A stretch of DNA of 56,143 nt from Deferrivibrio essentukiensis (GCF_020480685.1 NZ_JAJAFU010000017.1:1-56143); one strand, 5' to 3'; shown: positions 38,135 to 48,153, counted from the stretch's first letter. Translations and numbers: made by a program. Notes: a model not told the origin generated them from the sequence alone.

Positions 38135-39783
38135 TTACTAACACCATTTATAAGCTGAGCAATATTAAAAGTATGATCACCTGCTTTTTCAAGATTATTT
38201 AAGATATCCACATATACAATACCAGCGTCAACGGTGCATACACCCTCATTAAGCCTTTTTATATGATTATTTTTAAATTCTTTTCTGAGTCTGTCTATAA
38301 TATTTTCATCCTCAGTGTTTATATTATTTTCAAATGCTTCCTTGTTGTAAGCATTCAAAATATTTTTGGCAAATCTTATAACCACATCAAATATCTCTTC
38401 CATCTCTTTGTTAGCTGTTTCCGAAAAATAGATACCTTTTTCGATAATCTTTTCTGTAAATTTAGCAATGTTTTCAGAGTGGTCTGCAATCTTCTCAATG
38501 TCATGAAGTACATGCAGAATACCGTCTATAGTTTTTGAACTTTCGTCACTCAAAGATTTTTGAAAAAGTTTGACGACAAAAACAGAAATATCTTTTTCAA
38601 GTTCATCTACAATATTTTCCCTTTCGTAAATACTCTCTATAAGCTTTGTGTCTCTTGTAAAAAAAGCTTTTTTTGCATCCTCTAACATAGAAATAGCTAT
38701 GTCAGACATCCTTTCAACCTCTTTTTTGGCCTGAGCAACTGCAAGTGCAGGTGTATCAATAAGCCTATCATCGATATATTTAGTCGTTTTCTTTTTCTCG
38801 GAAGAATCTTTGATAAGCTTTTCACATATAATAACCAAGTATCCAAGTAGAGGTAAGAATACTATTGTGTTTATAATGTTAAACATTGTATGAAAGTTTG
38901 CAATATGTCTTGCCGAATAAGGGGCATTCCCTTGAGCATCAATAAAATATGGATCACCAGGGGTGATAATATCAACAAAGTGTGCAAAATATTTTAGAAA
39001 AATATACATATAGGCCACACCCAAAACATTAAACAATAAGTGTCCTAATGCAGCCCTTTTTGCAGCAGCATTGGCACCTATGGCAGCCAAATTGGCAGTT
39101 ATTGTGGTTCCTATATTTTCTCCTAACACGAAAGCCACTGCAGCCTGATAATCTATAATACCTGTAGTAGCTAATGCAAGAGTAATACCCATTGTAGCCG
39201 AGCTGCTCTGAACAATCATAGTCAAAACTGTCCCGGCAAAAATTGCAGCCAAAGGATTTTTAGAAAAATATATAAAAGCCTGAGTGAATTCAGGACTTTT
39301 TCTCAAAGGCACAAATGCATGTTTCATTGTTTCCATACCTAAAAAAAGTAAACCAAAGCCAAACAGGACCTCACCTAAATATTGTCTCTTTTTATTTTTT
39401 GAAAACATTCTAAAAAATGCTCCCAAAGCTATAGCAGGTAGAGCAAGACTGCCCATTTTAAAGGCTATCAACTGCCCGGTAATAGTAGTACCTATATTTG
39501 CACCTAACACTACACTCAAAGCTTGAGTCAAATTCATTAAGCCTGCATTTACAAAGCCAACTACCATAACCGTTGTAGCGGAACTACTTTGAATTATGGA
39601 AGTAACAATCAGCCCCACAAAAACACCCAAATATTTGTTTGTGGTAAGCTTTTCAAGGATTCTTCTTAAACCGCTTCCGGCTCTTTTTTGTAAGCCCTCC
39701 GACATCATCTTCATGCCGATTAAAAAAAGGCCAAGCCCTCCAAACAGCCCTGAAAGAACTATCGGCCACGCTATAGTTTGCAC
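38131..39783 (-). CDS. Na+/phosphate cotransporter (NptA/PhoU-fused)
   Basis: The 550-residue protein carries two inverted transport repeats with the QSSSATT motif (IIQSSSATTVMVVGF and MIVQSSSATMGI), followed by a C-terminal PhoU-like four-helix domain (about 340-550, HVLHDIEKIADHSENIAKF). Imports phosphate with Na+. GTG start with GGAGG 5 nt upstream. Confidence 0.93.
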   Translation of the reverse strand: MQTIAWPIVLSGLFGGLGLFLIGMKMMSEGLQKRAGSGLRRILEKLTTNKYLGVFVGLIVTSIIQSSSATTVMVVGFVNAGLMNLTQALSVVLGANIGTTITGQLIAFKMGSLALPAIALGAFFRMFSKNKKRQYLGEVLFGFGLLFLGMETMKHAFVPLRKSPEFTQAFIYFSKNPLAAIFAGTVLTMIVQSSSATMGITLALATTGIIDYQAAVAFVLGENIGTTITANLAAIGANAAAKRAALGHLLFNVLGVAYMYIFLKYFAHFVDIITPGDPYFIDAQGNAPYSARHIANFHTMFNIINTIVFLPLLGYLVIICEKLIKDSSEKKKTTKYIDDRLIDTPALAVAQAKKEVERMSDIAISMLEDAKKAFFTRDTKLIESIYERENIVDELEKDISVFVVKLFQKSLSDESSKTIDGILHVLHDIEKIADHSENIAKFTEKIIEKGIYFSETANKEMEEIFDVVIRFAKNILNAYNKEAFENNINTEDENIIDRLRKEFKNNHIKRLNEGVCTVDAGIVYVDILNNLEKAGDHTFNIAQLINGVSK

Positions 39784-39800
39784 AAGACCCTCCTAAGTAA

Positions 39801-41165
39801 TTATTTTATATTTTGCATAAATTTTTCTACAATATCATAGCTTCTTTTGGTGCAGTCATTGATACCTACACCATAAAGTATATTCCCGCCAACATAAAAA
39901 TTACCAATAGCATCTGAAATGTCTTCAATATTTTTAACAGTTTTAAGATGCCCAATGTAGTATTGTGGTATAGCCTTTTCCCACCTGAAAAATATTTTAC
40001 TTTTAGGCTTATTATTAATCTTAAGAGTATCTTTTATCTCATTGAAAGCTATATTAAGAAGCTCCTCATCCGACTTGTCAAGAATCCATCTGTTTCTATC
40101 ACCGCCCATTATAACTCTCACAAGCTTTTTGCCATTTTTAGCCCTTTCAGGAAAAATTGACGAAGTAAAAAGTGCCCCCAATATTTTTCTATTCTCCTTT
40201 GCAGGAATAAGGTATCCAAAACCATCCAACTTATCTTCAACATCTTTCTCATCAAATCCCAAACCAACCACAAAGACAGGAGCATAAGGTATATTCGCAA
40301 ATTCTTTTGACAGATTTTCATTCAAATATTTTGTCATTTTAGAAGCTTCATAACTTGGACAAGTCATAATTAAATAATCAAAACTTTCCTTTTCATCTCT
40401 ATAAAAAACTTCAAACTTATCATTATTTTTTATGATTTTATCAACCGGAGAGTTTAACCTTACCTCTACATTTAACGATTTATCTATAACATCATTTATT
40501 AAGTTAATGAGTCCCCCCGAATAAGAAGTCAAAACTCCACCAGGGCCTGCAGGGCCACTTTTTTTCCCTCTTTTTTTCAACATCCCTTTAAAAAGACCAC
40601 CATAGTTTACTTCTAAGTCATATATTACTGGAAAACATGCCCGCAAACTCATCTTTTCCGGGTCACCGGCAAAAATACCGGAAACCATCGGACTTATCAG
40701 GTAATCGCAGGCCTCCTCACCAAGCCTTCTTCTTGCAAAATCTGCAACTGTTTCATCCTCAAGTATTTTTTGAGGAATAAAATATTCAGCAACTACCCTT
40801 AATTTTCCTTTAAATGTAAGCAAATCAGTTTTAAAAAATTGTGGTGGTTTTTCAGGAAGCCTTATCAATCTTCCATACCTCATTATAAACCTTTTTCTTG
40901 CCAAATCATTACTTTTATATAGTTTGTTTTGGATTCCAGCATCTTCTACCAATTTAAGAGTATAAGGTTTTGAATCAAGAAAACCGTTAGGGCCGGCTTC
41001 CACAGTAAAATCTCCATTAGTTACAGTATCGATAGCACCACCTAGTTTGCTACTTTTTTCAAAAAGAATAACTTTAAAATCTTTATTACTCTCTGTTAGT
41101 TTCTTGGATAACCAAAAAGCTGCAGAAACTCCGGAAATTCCACCACCTATTATGGCTATTTTCAT
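39801..41165 (-). CDS. hemY: Protoporphyrinogen/coproporphyrinogen oxidase, HemY type
   Basis: The 454-residue FAD protein starts KIAIIGGGISGVSAAFWL (dinucleotide fold), with VEAGPNGFLD, PMVSGIFAGDPEKMSLRACF and the terminal GVGINDC. The family oxidises protoporphyrinogen IX or coproporphyrinogen III. Which substrate is used here cannot be read from sequence, but an AhbD-like enzyme in the window makes the copro route plausible. Overlaps the PgaB-like gene by 4 nt. Confidence 0.93.
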   Translation of the reverse strand: MKIAIIGGGISGVSAAFWLSKKLTESNKDFKVILFEKSSKLGGAIDTVTNGDFTVEAGPNGFLDSKPYTLKLVEDAGIQNKLYKSNDLARKRFIMRYGRLIRLPEKPPQFFKTDLLTFKGKLRVVAEYFIPQKILEDETVADFARRRLGEEACDYLISPMVSGIFAGDPEKMSLRACFPVIYDLEVNYGGLFKGMLKKRGKKSGPAGPGGVLTSYSGGLINLINDVIDKSLNVEVRLNSPVDKIIKNNDKFEVFYRDEKESFDYLIMTCPSYEASKMTKYLNENLSKEFANIPYAPVFVVGLGFDEKDVEDKLDGFGYLIPAKENRKILGALFTSSIFPERAKNGKKLVRVIMGGDRNRWILDKSDEELLNIAFNEIKDTLKINNKPKSKIFFRWEKAIPQYYIGHLKTVKNIEDISDAIGNFYVGGNILYGVGINDCTKRSYDIVEKFMQNIK

Positions 41166-42265
41166 ATTTTTCCCTCCGAAAAACAGTTGTTTTTTAAATC
41201 TGACAAATTTTCAAAAGGTACTAAAACAATACCTGCATTGTAATTTTTAATCAACTCACATACTTTATCAATTCTATATTTTGATATTTTTGTCTTTTCA
41301 TTATTAAACTCTCTCACCTGTATCTTTACTACAATATTTTCCGGAAGAAGCATTTTTGACATTTTATTTAACATCTCGTTTAAATAGCTGAGTGTATCTT
41401 GAAAATTTATTTTTAATTCGCCCATTATTTGCTCATGGTATGCCATTACTGCAAAATACGAAAAATCAAGCTTTTTGTATTGCTCTATCGATTGGGCATA
41501 CCACTTAAGCCCTTTTTCGGGATACACAGGTGTTTCATAATAAATGTTAACAGCAAATTTTATTTTTGGGTTTATCTTTTTAGTTTCGTATCTAAGCTTG
41601 TCTAAAAATCCAGATAAATTTGATAGTTTCCATTTAAACCAATCATCATCTTTATTATCAGGCAATTTGCCGTAATCAACATAATATCTTGTTTTACTTA
41701 AGTCAGACAGGCCTTCATTCATCCTTAATATAAAATCGTCTTGAATCAATATACCGTCTATATCATACATTGCCAATTCTCTAAAAAGCTCAATAAGTGA
41801 ATTTCGAGCATCTTTATCAAAAATATTTACACCGTATCCGTTTTGAATATTGCCATTTCTAAATTCAAGCTCAAGCTTGTGAGTCTCTTTCAAAAAGCTT
41901 AGACTCCTCGTAGCCATCCACGCAAAAACTTTAATATCGTACTTTTTAGCATAAGGGATAATTAAATCTAACAAATCAAATACGTTACAAGCAATTTTCG
42001 ATTTGAAGTATACACCTGAAGCACATTTATTTTGCTCATCAAAATGTACCCTATCTGTTGAATTTTGAAAAACACGCACAAAAATAGTATTTACATTAGA
42101 ACTTTTTAGAGAGCTAAAATAGTTATCTAAATTATATCTATACTCTTTATCAAAATTAAATATTTGTACGCCATTAATTTTATAATAAAAGGACTCCACA
42201 ATTGTTATAGCATGAGCACCAATTGAGCAGAAAATGAAACAAACAGTAACTAAATGTTTTAACAT
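41162..42265 (-). CDS. Exported PgaB C-terminal-like glycoside hydrolase
   Basis: The 367-residue protein has a signal peptide (about 1-19, GAHA). The rest resembles the hydrolase (GHL13-type TIM barrel) half of PgaB: NTIFVRVFQN, YDIKVFAWMATR, DIDGILIQDD (DD as the likely catalytic pair) and FAVMAYHEQIMG. The N-terminal deacetylase half of PgaB is missing. PgaB acts on poly-N-acetylglucosamine; substrate here unknown. No other pga gene is near. Confidence 0.7.
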   Translation of the reverse strand: MLKHLVTVCFIFCSIGAHAITIVESFYYKINGVQIFNFDKEYRYNLDNYFSSLKSSNVNTIFVRVFQNSTDRVHFDEQNKCASGVYFKSKIACNVFDLLDLIIPYAKKYDIKVFAWMATRSLSFLKETHKLELEFRNGNIQNGYGVNIFDKDARNSLIELFRELAMYDIDGILIQDDFILRMNEGLSDLSKTRYYVDYGKLPDNKDDDWFKWKLSNLSGFLDKLRYETKKINPKIKFAVNIYYETPVYPEKGLKWYAQSIEQYKKLDFSYFAVMAYHEQIMGELKINFQDTLSYLNEMLNKMSKMLLPENIVVKIQVREFNNEKTKISKYRIDKVCELIKNYNAGIVLVPFENLSDLKNNCFSEGKI

Positions 42266-43026
42266 TAATTTTTAACGATAAACCCTTTTATTTTATACTT
42301 CTCATTAATATCTTGCAGTTTATTTTTAGCCTCGTCCAAAGTTGAAGAGCTACAACATCTTACCCTATACCACACACCCTTAGTCCCAAGGTCAGCTTTG
42401 ATATAGTAGATATCTGGTATGTCATTTTTATACTTTTGAACTACACTTTTAGCATCAGACTCATCTTTAAAAGCCATGAGTTGTACTGCATAAACTCCAC
42501 TATGTGCAGTGTTATTTACAATACTTTTGGGTTTTTCTTCAACTTTGATTTTTTCATCAATAGGCTTGTTTTCCGGTTTTTTCTCCGGTTTTATTTCAAC
42601 ACTTGATTCCTGATTAATATTTTCATTCTTTTTCACTTGAATAGGAAGAGCTTCCTTTTTGACCTCTTCTTTTATTACTTTTTCAGGCTCCTTCGCGCCC
42701 CCTATTTTCTGCTCATTTTCACCTGACAAATTCTCTTTTAAAGAATCTTCAGCAGCTTTTTCAGCTACCTCTTTCAATTCTGAAACTTTGATTTTATCGC
42801 CATCAAGTTTGTATTCCAATTTTTTGCCATCTTCAACAGGAGTAGCTGAAACCTGAACATTTTTACTCTCTTCAAGCTCTTTCTTTAAGGTAAAATATTG
42901 AGTAGTAAGTTTTATTATGGCAAATGTTATAATCCCGAAAACAATTAAAAATAGCAATACAAAGCCAAGAATTGACTTAACTTCATCCTTTTCTTTTTTC
43001 TCTTTTATTTTATCTATATCTCTCAT
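42265..43026 (-). CDS. Inner-membrane SPOR-domain protein
   Basis: The 253-residue protein has a short cytoplasmic Lys/Glu-rich tail, one TM helix (SILGFVLLFLIVFGIITFAI), a disordered Lys/Pro linker and a C-terminal SPOR domain (GVYAVQLMAFKDESDAKSVV ... IYYIKADLGTKGVWYRVR). SPOR domains bind glycan strands stripped of stem peptides at the division site. Follows argS by 25 nt, as in many genomes. Confidence 0.92.
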   Translation of the reverse strand: MRDIDKIKEKKEKDEVKSILGFVLLFLIVFGIITFAIIKLTTQYFTLKKELEESKNVQVSATPVEDGKKLEYKLDGDKIKVSELKEVAEKAAEDSLKENLSGENEQKIGGAKEPEKVIKEEVKKEALPIQVKKNENINQESSVEIKPEKKPENKPIDEKIKVEEKPKSIVNNTAHSGVYAVQLMAFKDESDAKSVVQKYKNDIPDIYYIKADLGTKGVWYRVRCCSSSTLDEAKNKLQDINEKYKIKGFIVKN

Positions 43027-43051
43027 AACCCCATCCGTATCAGTTTTTTAG

Positions 43052-44698
43052 CTACATTTTATCGGGAGCACCAACACCGATAAGGCTCAAAGCAAACTTT
43101 ATTACCTCTTTTACACCAAGAGACAAAGTAACTCTTGCTGAAGTAGTTTCGATATCATCCTCTATTAATATCTGATTATTCTTATAATAATTATGGTATA
43201 AAGCAGCTAAATCTTGAAGATAATAAGGTATCCTGTGAGGCTCTCTTGTCCTGCCTGCTGTCTCCAATACCGACTTGAACTCATATAATTTTTTAATCAA
43301 GGCAATATCCTGCTCAGAATCAAGTTTATTTAAATATTTACCTACTTCAAATTTTATATTCTTTTCTTCGGCATTTCTAAGAATTGAACACACCCTTGCA
43401 TGGGCATATTGAATATAATATACCGGGTTATCAGAAGTCTTACTTTTTGCAAGGTCTATATCAAATTCAAACTGAGAATTAATATCTCTCATAATATAAA
43501 AATATCTTGCCGCATCACTCCCAACCTTTTTGGTCAACCAACTCAACTCCACAAAAGTACCGGCACGAGTAGACATTGATATTTTTTCTCCGCCTTCAAT
43601 AAGGCTAACCATCTGCACAAGCTTTATCTCAAGCATTTCCTCATTATATCCTAATGCACTTATGGATGACTTTAACCTTTTCACATAACCGTGGTGGTCA
43701 GCACCCCAAACATTGATAAGATTGTCAAAGCCTCTTTTTATTTTGTTTCTATGATATGCAATATCAGAAGCAAAATATGTAAGCTCCCCGTTACTTCTTC
43801 TTAAAACTCTGTCTTTATCATCACCATATTTTGTAGAGTTAAACCAAAGAGCTCCATCTTGCTCATAAGTTTCCCCTCTTTCTTGCAACTCTTGTAGAGT
43901 TTGCTCTACTTCTCCAGAAAGATATAGGGACTTTTCACTAAACCATTTATCAAACGTCACACCGAAATCTTCTAAATCTTTTTTTATAGTATTTGTAATC
44001 TCCTCAACCCCAATCTTAAAACATATATTTACTGCTTCCTCTTTTGGCATTTTAAGAAGACTGTCCTGATACTCATTTTTAATATCTTTTGCTATATCAA
44101 TAATATATTCCCCTTTATACCCATCCATGGGAAATTCATCATTTATTCCGTGAAGCTCAAGATATCTGCTATAAATACTCAAAGCCAAATTATTCATTTG
44201 GTTTCCGGCATCATTTATATAATACTCTCGCTGAACATCAAAACCGCAAGCTTCAAACACCCTTGCAAGACTATCCCCGTAAGCAGCACCTCTACCATGC
44301 CCAATATGTAAAGGACCGGTAGGATTCGCACTAACAAACTCCACTTGCACCTTTTTGCCTGCACCCATATCAGATGTTAGAACAGTCTTGTCTTCCAAAA
44401 TTGAAAGCAAAAAATTGTGAAAAAAACTTTTGGACACAAAGAAATTAATAAAACCAGGTCCAGCCACTTCAACTTTTTCGAAGATTGCATCGACTAAATG
44501 CCCCTTAATACTTTCAGCTATTTGTCGTGGTGGTTTTTTTAAGAGGGAAGCAAGCTTCATCGCCACATTTGTAGTAAAATCACCATTTTTGTAATCTTTC
44601 GGGACATCTACTTCATAAGATAAGTCACCAATTATGGCAACATCATTAACAATTTCCTTCAATACTTCATCTATTTTCTTCCTAATAATCGATTCCAT
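43052..44698 (-). CDS. argS: Arginyl-tRNA synthetase
   Basis: The 548-residue class-I enzyme has the ArgS N-terminal Add-1 domain, HIGH in PTGPLHIGHGRGAAYGD, the KMS-like loop GEKISMSTRAGTF, and a DALR anticodon domain (QYAHARVCSILRN). It charges tRNA-Arg. First gene of the minus-strand block, divergent from the 44846 operon; the 147-nt gap holds the latter's promoter. Confidence 0.97.
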   Translation of the reverse strand: MESIIRKKIDEVLKEIVNDVAIIGDLSYEVDVPKDYKNGDFTTNVAMKLASLLKKPPRQIAESIKGHLVDAIFEKVEVAGPGFINFFVSKSFFHNFLLSILEDKTVLTSDMGAGKKVQVEFVSANPTGPLHIGHGRGAAYGDSLARVFEACGFDVQREYYINDAGNQMNNLALSIYSRYLELHGINDEFPMDGYKGEYIIDIAKDIKNEYQDSLLKMPKEEAVNICFKIGVEEITNTIKKDLEDFGVTFDKWFSEKSLYLSGEVEQTLQELQERGETYEQDGALWFNSTKYGDDKDRVLRRSNGELTYFASDIAYHRNKIKRGFDNLINVWGADHHGYVKRLKSSISALGYNEEMLEIKLVQMVSLIEGGEKISMSTRAGTFVELSWLTKKVGSDAARYFYIMRDINSQFEFDIDLAKSKTSDNPVYYIQYAHARVCSILRNAEEKNIKFEVGKYLNKLDSEQDIALIKKLYEFKSVLETAGRTREPHRIPYYLQDLAALYHNYYKNNQILIEDDIETTSARVTLSLGVKEVIKFALSLIGVGAPDKM

Positions 44699-44811
44699 AA
44701 TGCCTCCATAAAGTTTGTAAACTCTATAAATGATATGTCAGTTTATGTAAAGAGTGAAATAAATAATTTTTGAATGTTATAGCACTTTTCAAAAAAACTT
44801 TTAAACTTTAG

Positions 44812-44839
44812 TTGCAAAATAACTTTTATAGTGTAAAAT
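44812..44839 (+). promoter_or_regulatory. Candidate leaderless promoter for the 44846-55434 operon
   Basis: TTGCAA (44812-44817), 16-nt spacer, TAAAAT (44834-44839). Transcription would start at about 44846, the A of the first ATG. The ATG has no Shine-Dalgarno sequence (ATATTACC precedes it). Confidence 0.45.
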
Positions 44840-44845
44840 ATTACC

Positions 44846-46492
44846 ATGAAAGTAAGAGTTTTAATTATTGCCTTAATCTCATTATTTTTTTATACTTATG
44901 CCAATGCCTATGAAAGTGACTTTTACCCTAAAAGTCTGATGTCTGAAATGGAAAAAGTTGTTCAATTGCCAAATGAGCAAAACTTAGATAAGCTTTATCA
45001 AGAATTTATTAAATTTAAAGGGCTTGAGGATGAAACTATCGCATATGCCGTTGTAGAGGCATTGTTAAATCACCCTAAAGAAATTAATGAGAAAACAATA
45101 GTTATTGCTCAAAAGTTCAGTCCTACAAATAAAGACAAAATTGGGATAATACTCTCAGACAATATAATTTTAAAAATCATAAACAGTCATATATTTTTTA
45201 ATAAGTTTGCCGTCTACACTTTTTTGAGATATACATCATCAATATTTATTCTCCTTGTATTTTTATATCTTCTGTTTAAAAATTACTTCATATTTTTTCA
45301 CAGTCACAAATTTAATTTAAAAGCGATAGGTTTTGCCAAATTAATTATCTTTTTACTCCTGACGATTGTCATTTCAATAACCTTTAATAACTATTTATTT
45401 GTAATCTTGGCAGGATTTACAATATTACTTCTTATCCCGGAAAATATTGCTTCTAAAACTGCTGTAATACTCTTTTTGTCCGTATTTTCTATCCTAAACA
45501 GTATTGACTACAACAAAAATGAATTGCAAAAAAACAAATATCTTGAAATCATCAACAAACCTGTATCAAAAAATTACATTGAAAGATATCTTGAAAAAAG
45601 TACTTCCCCATTTACGAATATTATAGCAACTATTAAATATCCCGAACTATCTGAAAAGAACAATTTTATTCGGTTTACGCCTAAAAATAAGTTTGAAGCA
45701 GCAAACTATGCAATATACTTATTAATTACTGAGAAAGTAGACGAATTTAACTCTTTAGCAGAAAAGTTTAACCTTACTGAAGACCCCATAATTATGATTA
45801 ATGTTGCTTCATTTTACTCTAAAAAGTTTAATTTTGAAAAATATGAAGATATTATAAAAAATCTTTATACATTCTATCCTGAATATCATAAGTTATTGCA
45901 AAATCTTCAGCTCAACCTCAACACATATGTATTTTTACCATACAACTTTCAAGAAGGTATGAACAAGGACACCCTTACACTAAATTATACCAGTGTCTTA
46001 ATATTTTTTATTTTGCTTGCTGTTGGAATCATTATTAATAGATTTTTTTATAATTTTAGGCTCTTCAAATGCATTCAATGTGGAGAATCTTTTTGTATTA
46101 AATGTGATGACGGCTATTTACACGGTAATATTTGTGAGAAATGCCGTATCTTTTCACATAAAATTGCAAAAGCTGACGCTTCTACCCTTGTAATGCAGCA
46201 ATTTCAGATAGAAAAATATAAACGAATAACAAAATTTAGAAATATAATTCTTATGTTAATTGCTCCGGGGGCTGATAGACTGTTCATCAACCAACCGGTT
46301 GTAGGGCTTATTTTAACTGCTTTACACTCTATACTTATATTTATCCTAATTTTTCAAACTGTACCATTTATTTCCCCAACAAATATCGGTTTTCAATTTT
46401 CAATAAATTATCTTTATTATTCATATATTTGCTTATTTTTACTCATATACATTGCTAATATGCTAATAAAAAGGGACAATAATGGCATTTAA
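44846..46492 (+). CDS. Multi-spanning membrane protein with 4-Cys zinc finger, unknown function
   Basis: The 548-residue protein has a signal sequence (to about residue 21), a periplasmic helical part, a cluster of TM helices (about 125-225), a TPR-like section (about 285-370), another TM helix, then a zinc finger CIQCGESFCIKC ... CEKC (the latter part FYVE/B-box-like) and three more TM segments. The segment GADRLFINQPVVGLILTAL resembles loops before the last TMs in small membrane proteins of the delta group. I do not recognise the family. It overlaps the next gene by 11 nt. Confidence 0.75.
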   Translation: MKVRVLIIALISLFFYTYANAYESDFYPKSLMSEMEKVVQLPNEQNLDKLYQEFIKFKGLEDETIAYAVVEALLNHPKEINEKTIVIAQKFSPTNKDKIGIILSDNIILKIINSHIFFNKFAVYTFLRYTSSIFILLVFLYLLFKNYFIFFHSHKFNLKAIGFAKLIIFLLLTIVISITFNNYLFVILAGFTILLLIPENIASKTAVILFLSVFSILNSIDYNKNELQKNKYLEIINKPVSKNYIERYLEKSTSPFTNIIATIKYPELSEKNNFIRFTPKNKFEAANYAIYLLITEKVDEFNSLAEKFNLTEDPIIMINVASFYSKKFNFEKYEDIIKNLYTFYPEYHKLLQNLQLNLNTYVFLPYNFQEGMNKDTLTLNYTSVLIFFILLAVGIIINRFFYNFRLFKCIQCGESFCIKCDDGYLHGNICEKCRIFSHKIAKADASTLVMQQFQIEKYKRITKFRNIILMLIAPGADRLFINQPVVGLILTALHSILIFILIFQTVPFISPTNIGFQFSINYLYYSYICLFLLIYIANMLIKRDNNGI

Positions 46493-47519
46493 AGGGAATA
46501 TAAAAGAATTTAGTCTTCTTGATGTTATACAGCTTATTTGTCAATCCTCTAAAACCGGTATTTTAGAGGTTGAATCGGAAGATTTTGCAGCAAAAGTATT
46601 CATCAGAGAAGGTAAATTAGTAGATATTAAAGCAAATACGAACAACTTTGATTTTAAAATTGGTAACTATTTAGTCTCAAGAGGTGCGATTACTGAAGGT
46701 GATTTGCAAATATATCTCGAAAAACAAAAGAAGATGCCTATAAGACTTGGGCAAATTTTGATAGAAGAAGGAATTCTCACAAAAGAGCAGTTAAAACAAA
46801 TTCATACAGACCATCTTAAATCTAATTTTGAAAAAATATTGGCAATAGAAAAAGGAAGATATGAATTTGTGCCTACTGTTGTCGAATACAATGATAGCGA
46901 CATTACTCCGATAAGTATAGATTCAATCTTGCTTGATGCTTTAAAAAATATTGATGAAGTTAAACTGTTTAAGAAAAAGATAAGCAGTCTCAATCTTATT
47001 TACAAAAAGATAAACAACGATAGCAAATACACCGTTGACAATAAAATAACAAGCAAAGACAACCCAATTATTGTAAAAAATGGAAGAATTCTTTTTAATA
47101 CTGATGCTCAAATCGTTTTTAATAATATTGATGGTCACAACACAATACAAAAAATTATGTCTAAGTCTGCACTTGATGAGGTTTATGTCTTAAAAATAAT
47201 ATATCTGCTTCTTGAAAATAACTTAATAGAGCATTCAACGGCTGAGCCAATTAAAACAAAAACTAAGATTTCTTCAGTATTAAATGTCATTTATGGAATA
47301 ATTATTTTTGCCACTTTAATATTTGTAACCACTCTCATCTCCAAAAAACTTGCTGTAACTGATATAGTTTTTAATGAAACATACATAAAAAATAAAAAAG
47401 AGCATATTGAGCAATATAATCTGGAACTAAAAAATATTTCACAAATCTATACCAAAAATCAAAATAATTTTAAAAAGCTGAAGTTATATACTGCCGAAAA
47501 GGGGATTTTCAGTGACTAA
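46482..47519 (+). CDS. DUF4388 (PatA N-terminal-like) protein with a TM helix
   Basis: The 345-residue protein opens with a DUF4388 domain (FKGNIKEFSLLDVIQLICQS, KTGILEVESEDFAAKVFIRE), then a segment like the N-terminal GspE/T2SE helices (RLGQILIEEGILTKEQL), and near the C-terminus one TM helix (VIYGIIIFATLIFVTTLI) plus a short tail. DUF4388 occurs with response regulators and gliding or motility genes; its biochemical role is unsettled. Overlaps: 11 nt upstream, 8 nt downstream. Confidence 0.8.
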   Translation: MAFKGNIKEFSLLDVIQLICQSSKTGILEVESEDFAAKVFIREGKLVDIKANTNNFDFKIGNYLVSRGAITEGDLQIYLEKQKKMPIRLGQILIEEGILTKEQLKQIHTDHLKSNFEKILAIEKGRYEFVPTVVEYNDSDITPISIDSILLDALKNIDEVKLFKKKISSLNLIYKKINNDSKYTVDNKITSKDNPIIVKNGRILFNTDAQIVFNNIDGHNTIQKIMSKSALDEVYVLKIIYLLLENNLIEHSTAEPIKTKTKISSVLNVIYGIIIFATLIFVTTLISKKLAVTDIVFNETYIKNKKEHIEQYNLELKNISQIYTKNQNNFKKLKLYTAEKGIFSD

Positions 47520-48153
47520 AAAACATATTCATATTATTGAAGATTCCGAATTAACTATTTACACGATTAAAAATGCCCTTGAAGAGGAATATAAAATTTC
47601 ATTCAGCACCAATTCGGTAGAATTTTTTAAAACTTTTAAGTCAGGCTTTTTGCCGGACTTGTATATTATTGACCTAAACCTTCCAGACATAGATGGAATA
47701 CAAATATTGAACGAGCTGAAAGACATTGATATACCAAAAATAGTATATTCAGCTCAAACAAACCCAGAAATTATAGAAGAATGTTTCAATTTGGGTGCTT
47801 ACGATTTTCTAAAAAAGCCGACCCCGTTAAAAGAGATGAAGTCAAGAATTTACAAAGTATTTCAGTATCATGAAATGCTTAACGGGAAAAAAGATAAAAT
47901 CAATATTGAAGAGATTAAAGGGACTGTGGCACATTATTTTGGGCAGCCTTTGACAGCTCTCGGGGCAGAAATATATATATTAAAAAAACAGCTTCCGAAT
48001 ACCGAAGATTCTGTAACCTATTCCTCTGTTCTAAGGATGGAAAAGGCATATCAGGTATTAGTGTCATATTACAATGCCTTTAAAAATATTGACTCGGCAA
48101 AAAAGGTAAGTTATTTAAATGGAAAAAATATTTTGGATTTGACAAATGAATAG
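47512..48153 (+). CDS. Receiver domain fused to a DHp-like histidine helix, paralogue of 773-1504
   Basis: The 213-residue protein has receiver residues ED at 10-11, phosphoacceptor D54 (YIIDLNLPDIDG), S80 and K102 (FLKKP). A C-terminal helix pair carries VAHYFGQPLTAL (H141). As in the paralogue there is no ATP-binding domain, and the residue after the histidine is Tyr rather than Glu or Asp. GTG start with AAGGGG 7 nt upstream. Its neighbours, DUF4388 before and a small conserved protein after, suggest it is the core of a small signalling unit. Confidence 0.75.
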   Translation: MTKKHIHIIEDSELTIYTIKNALEEEYKISFSTNSVEFFKTFKSGFLPDLYIIDLNLPDIDGIQILNELKDIDIPKIVYSAQTNPEIIEECFNLGAYDFLKKPTPLKEMKSRIYKVFQYHEMLNGKKDKINIEEIKGTVAHYFGQPLTALGAEIYILKKQLPNTEDSVTYSSVLRMEKAYQVLVSYYNAFKNIDSAKKVSYLNGKNILDLTNE

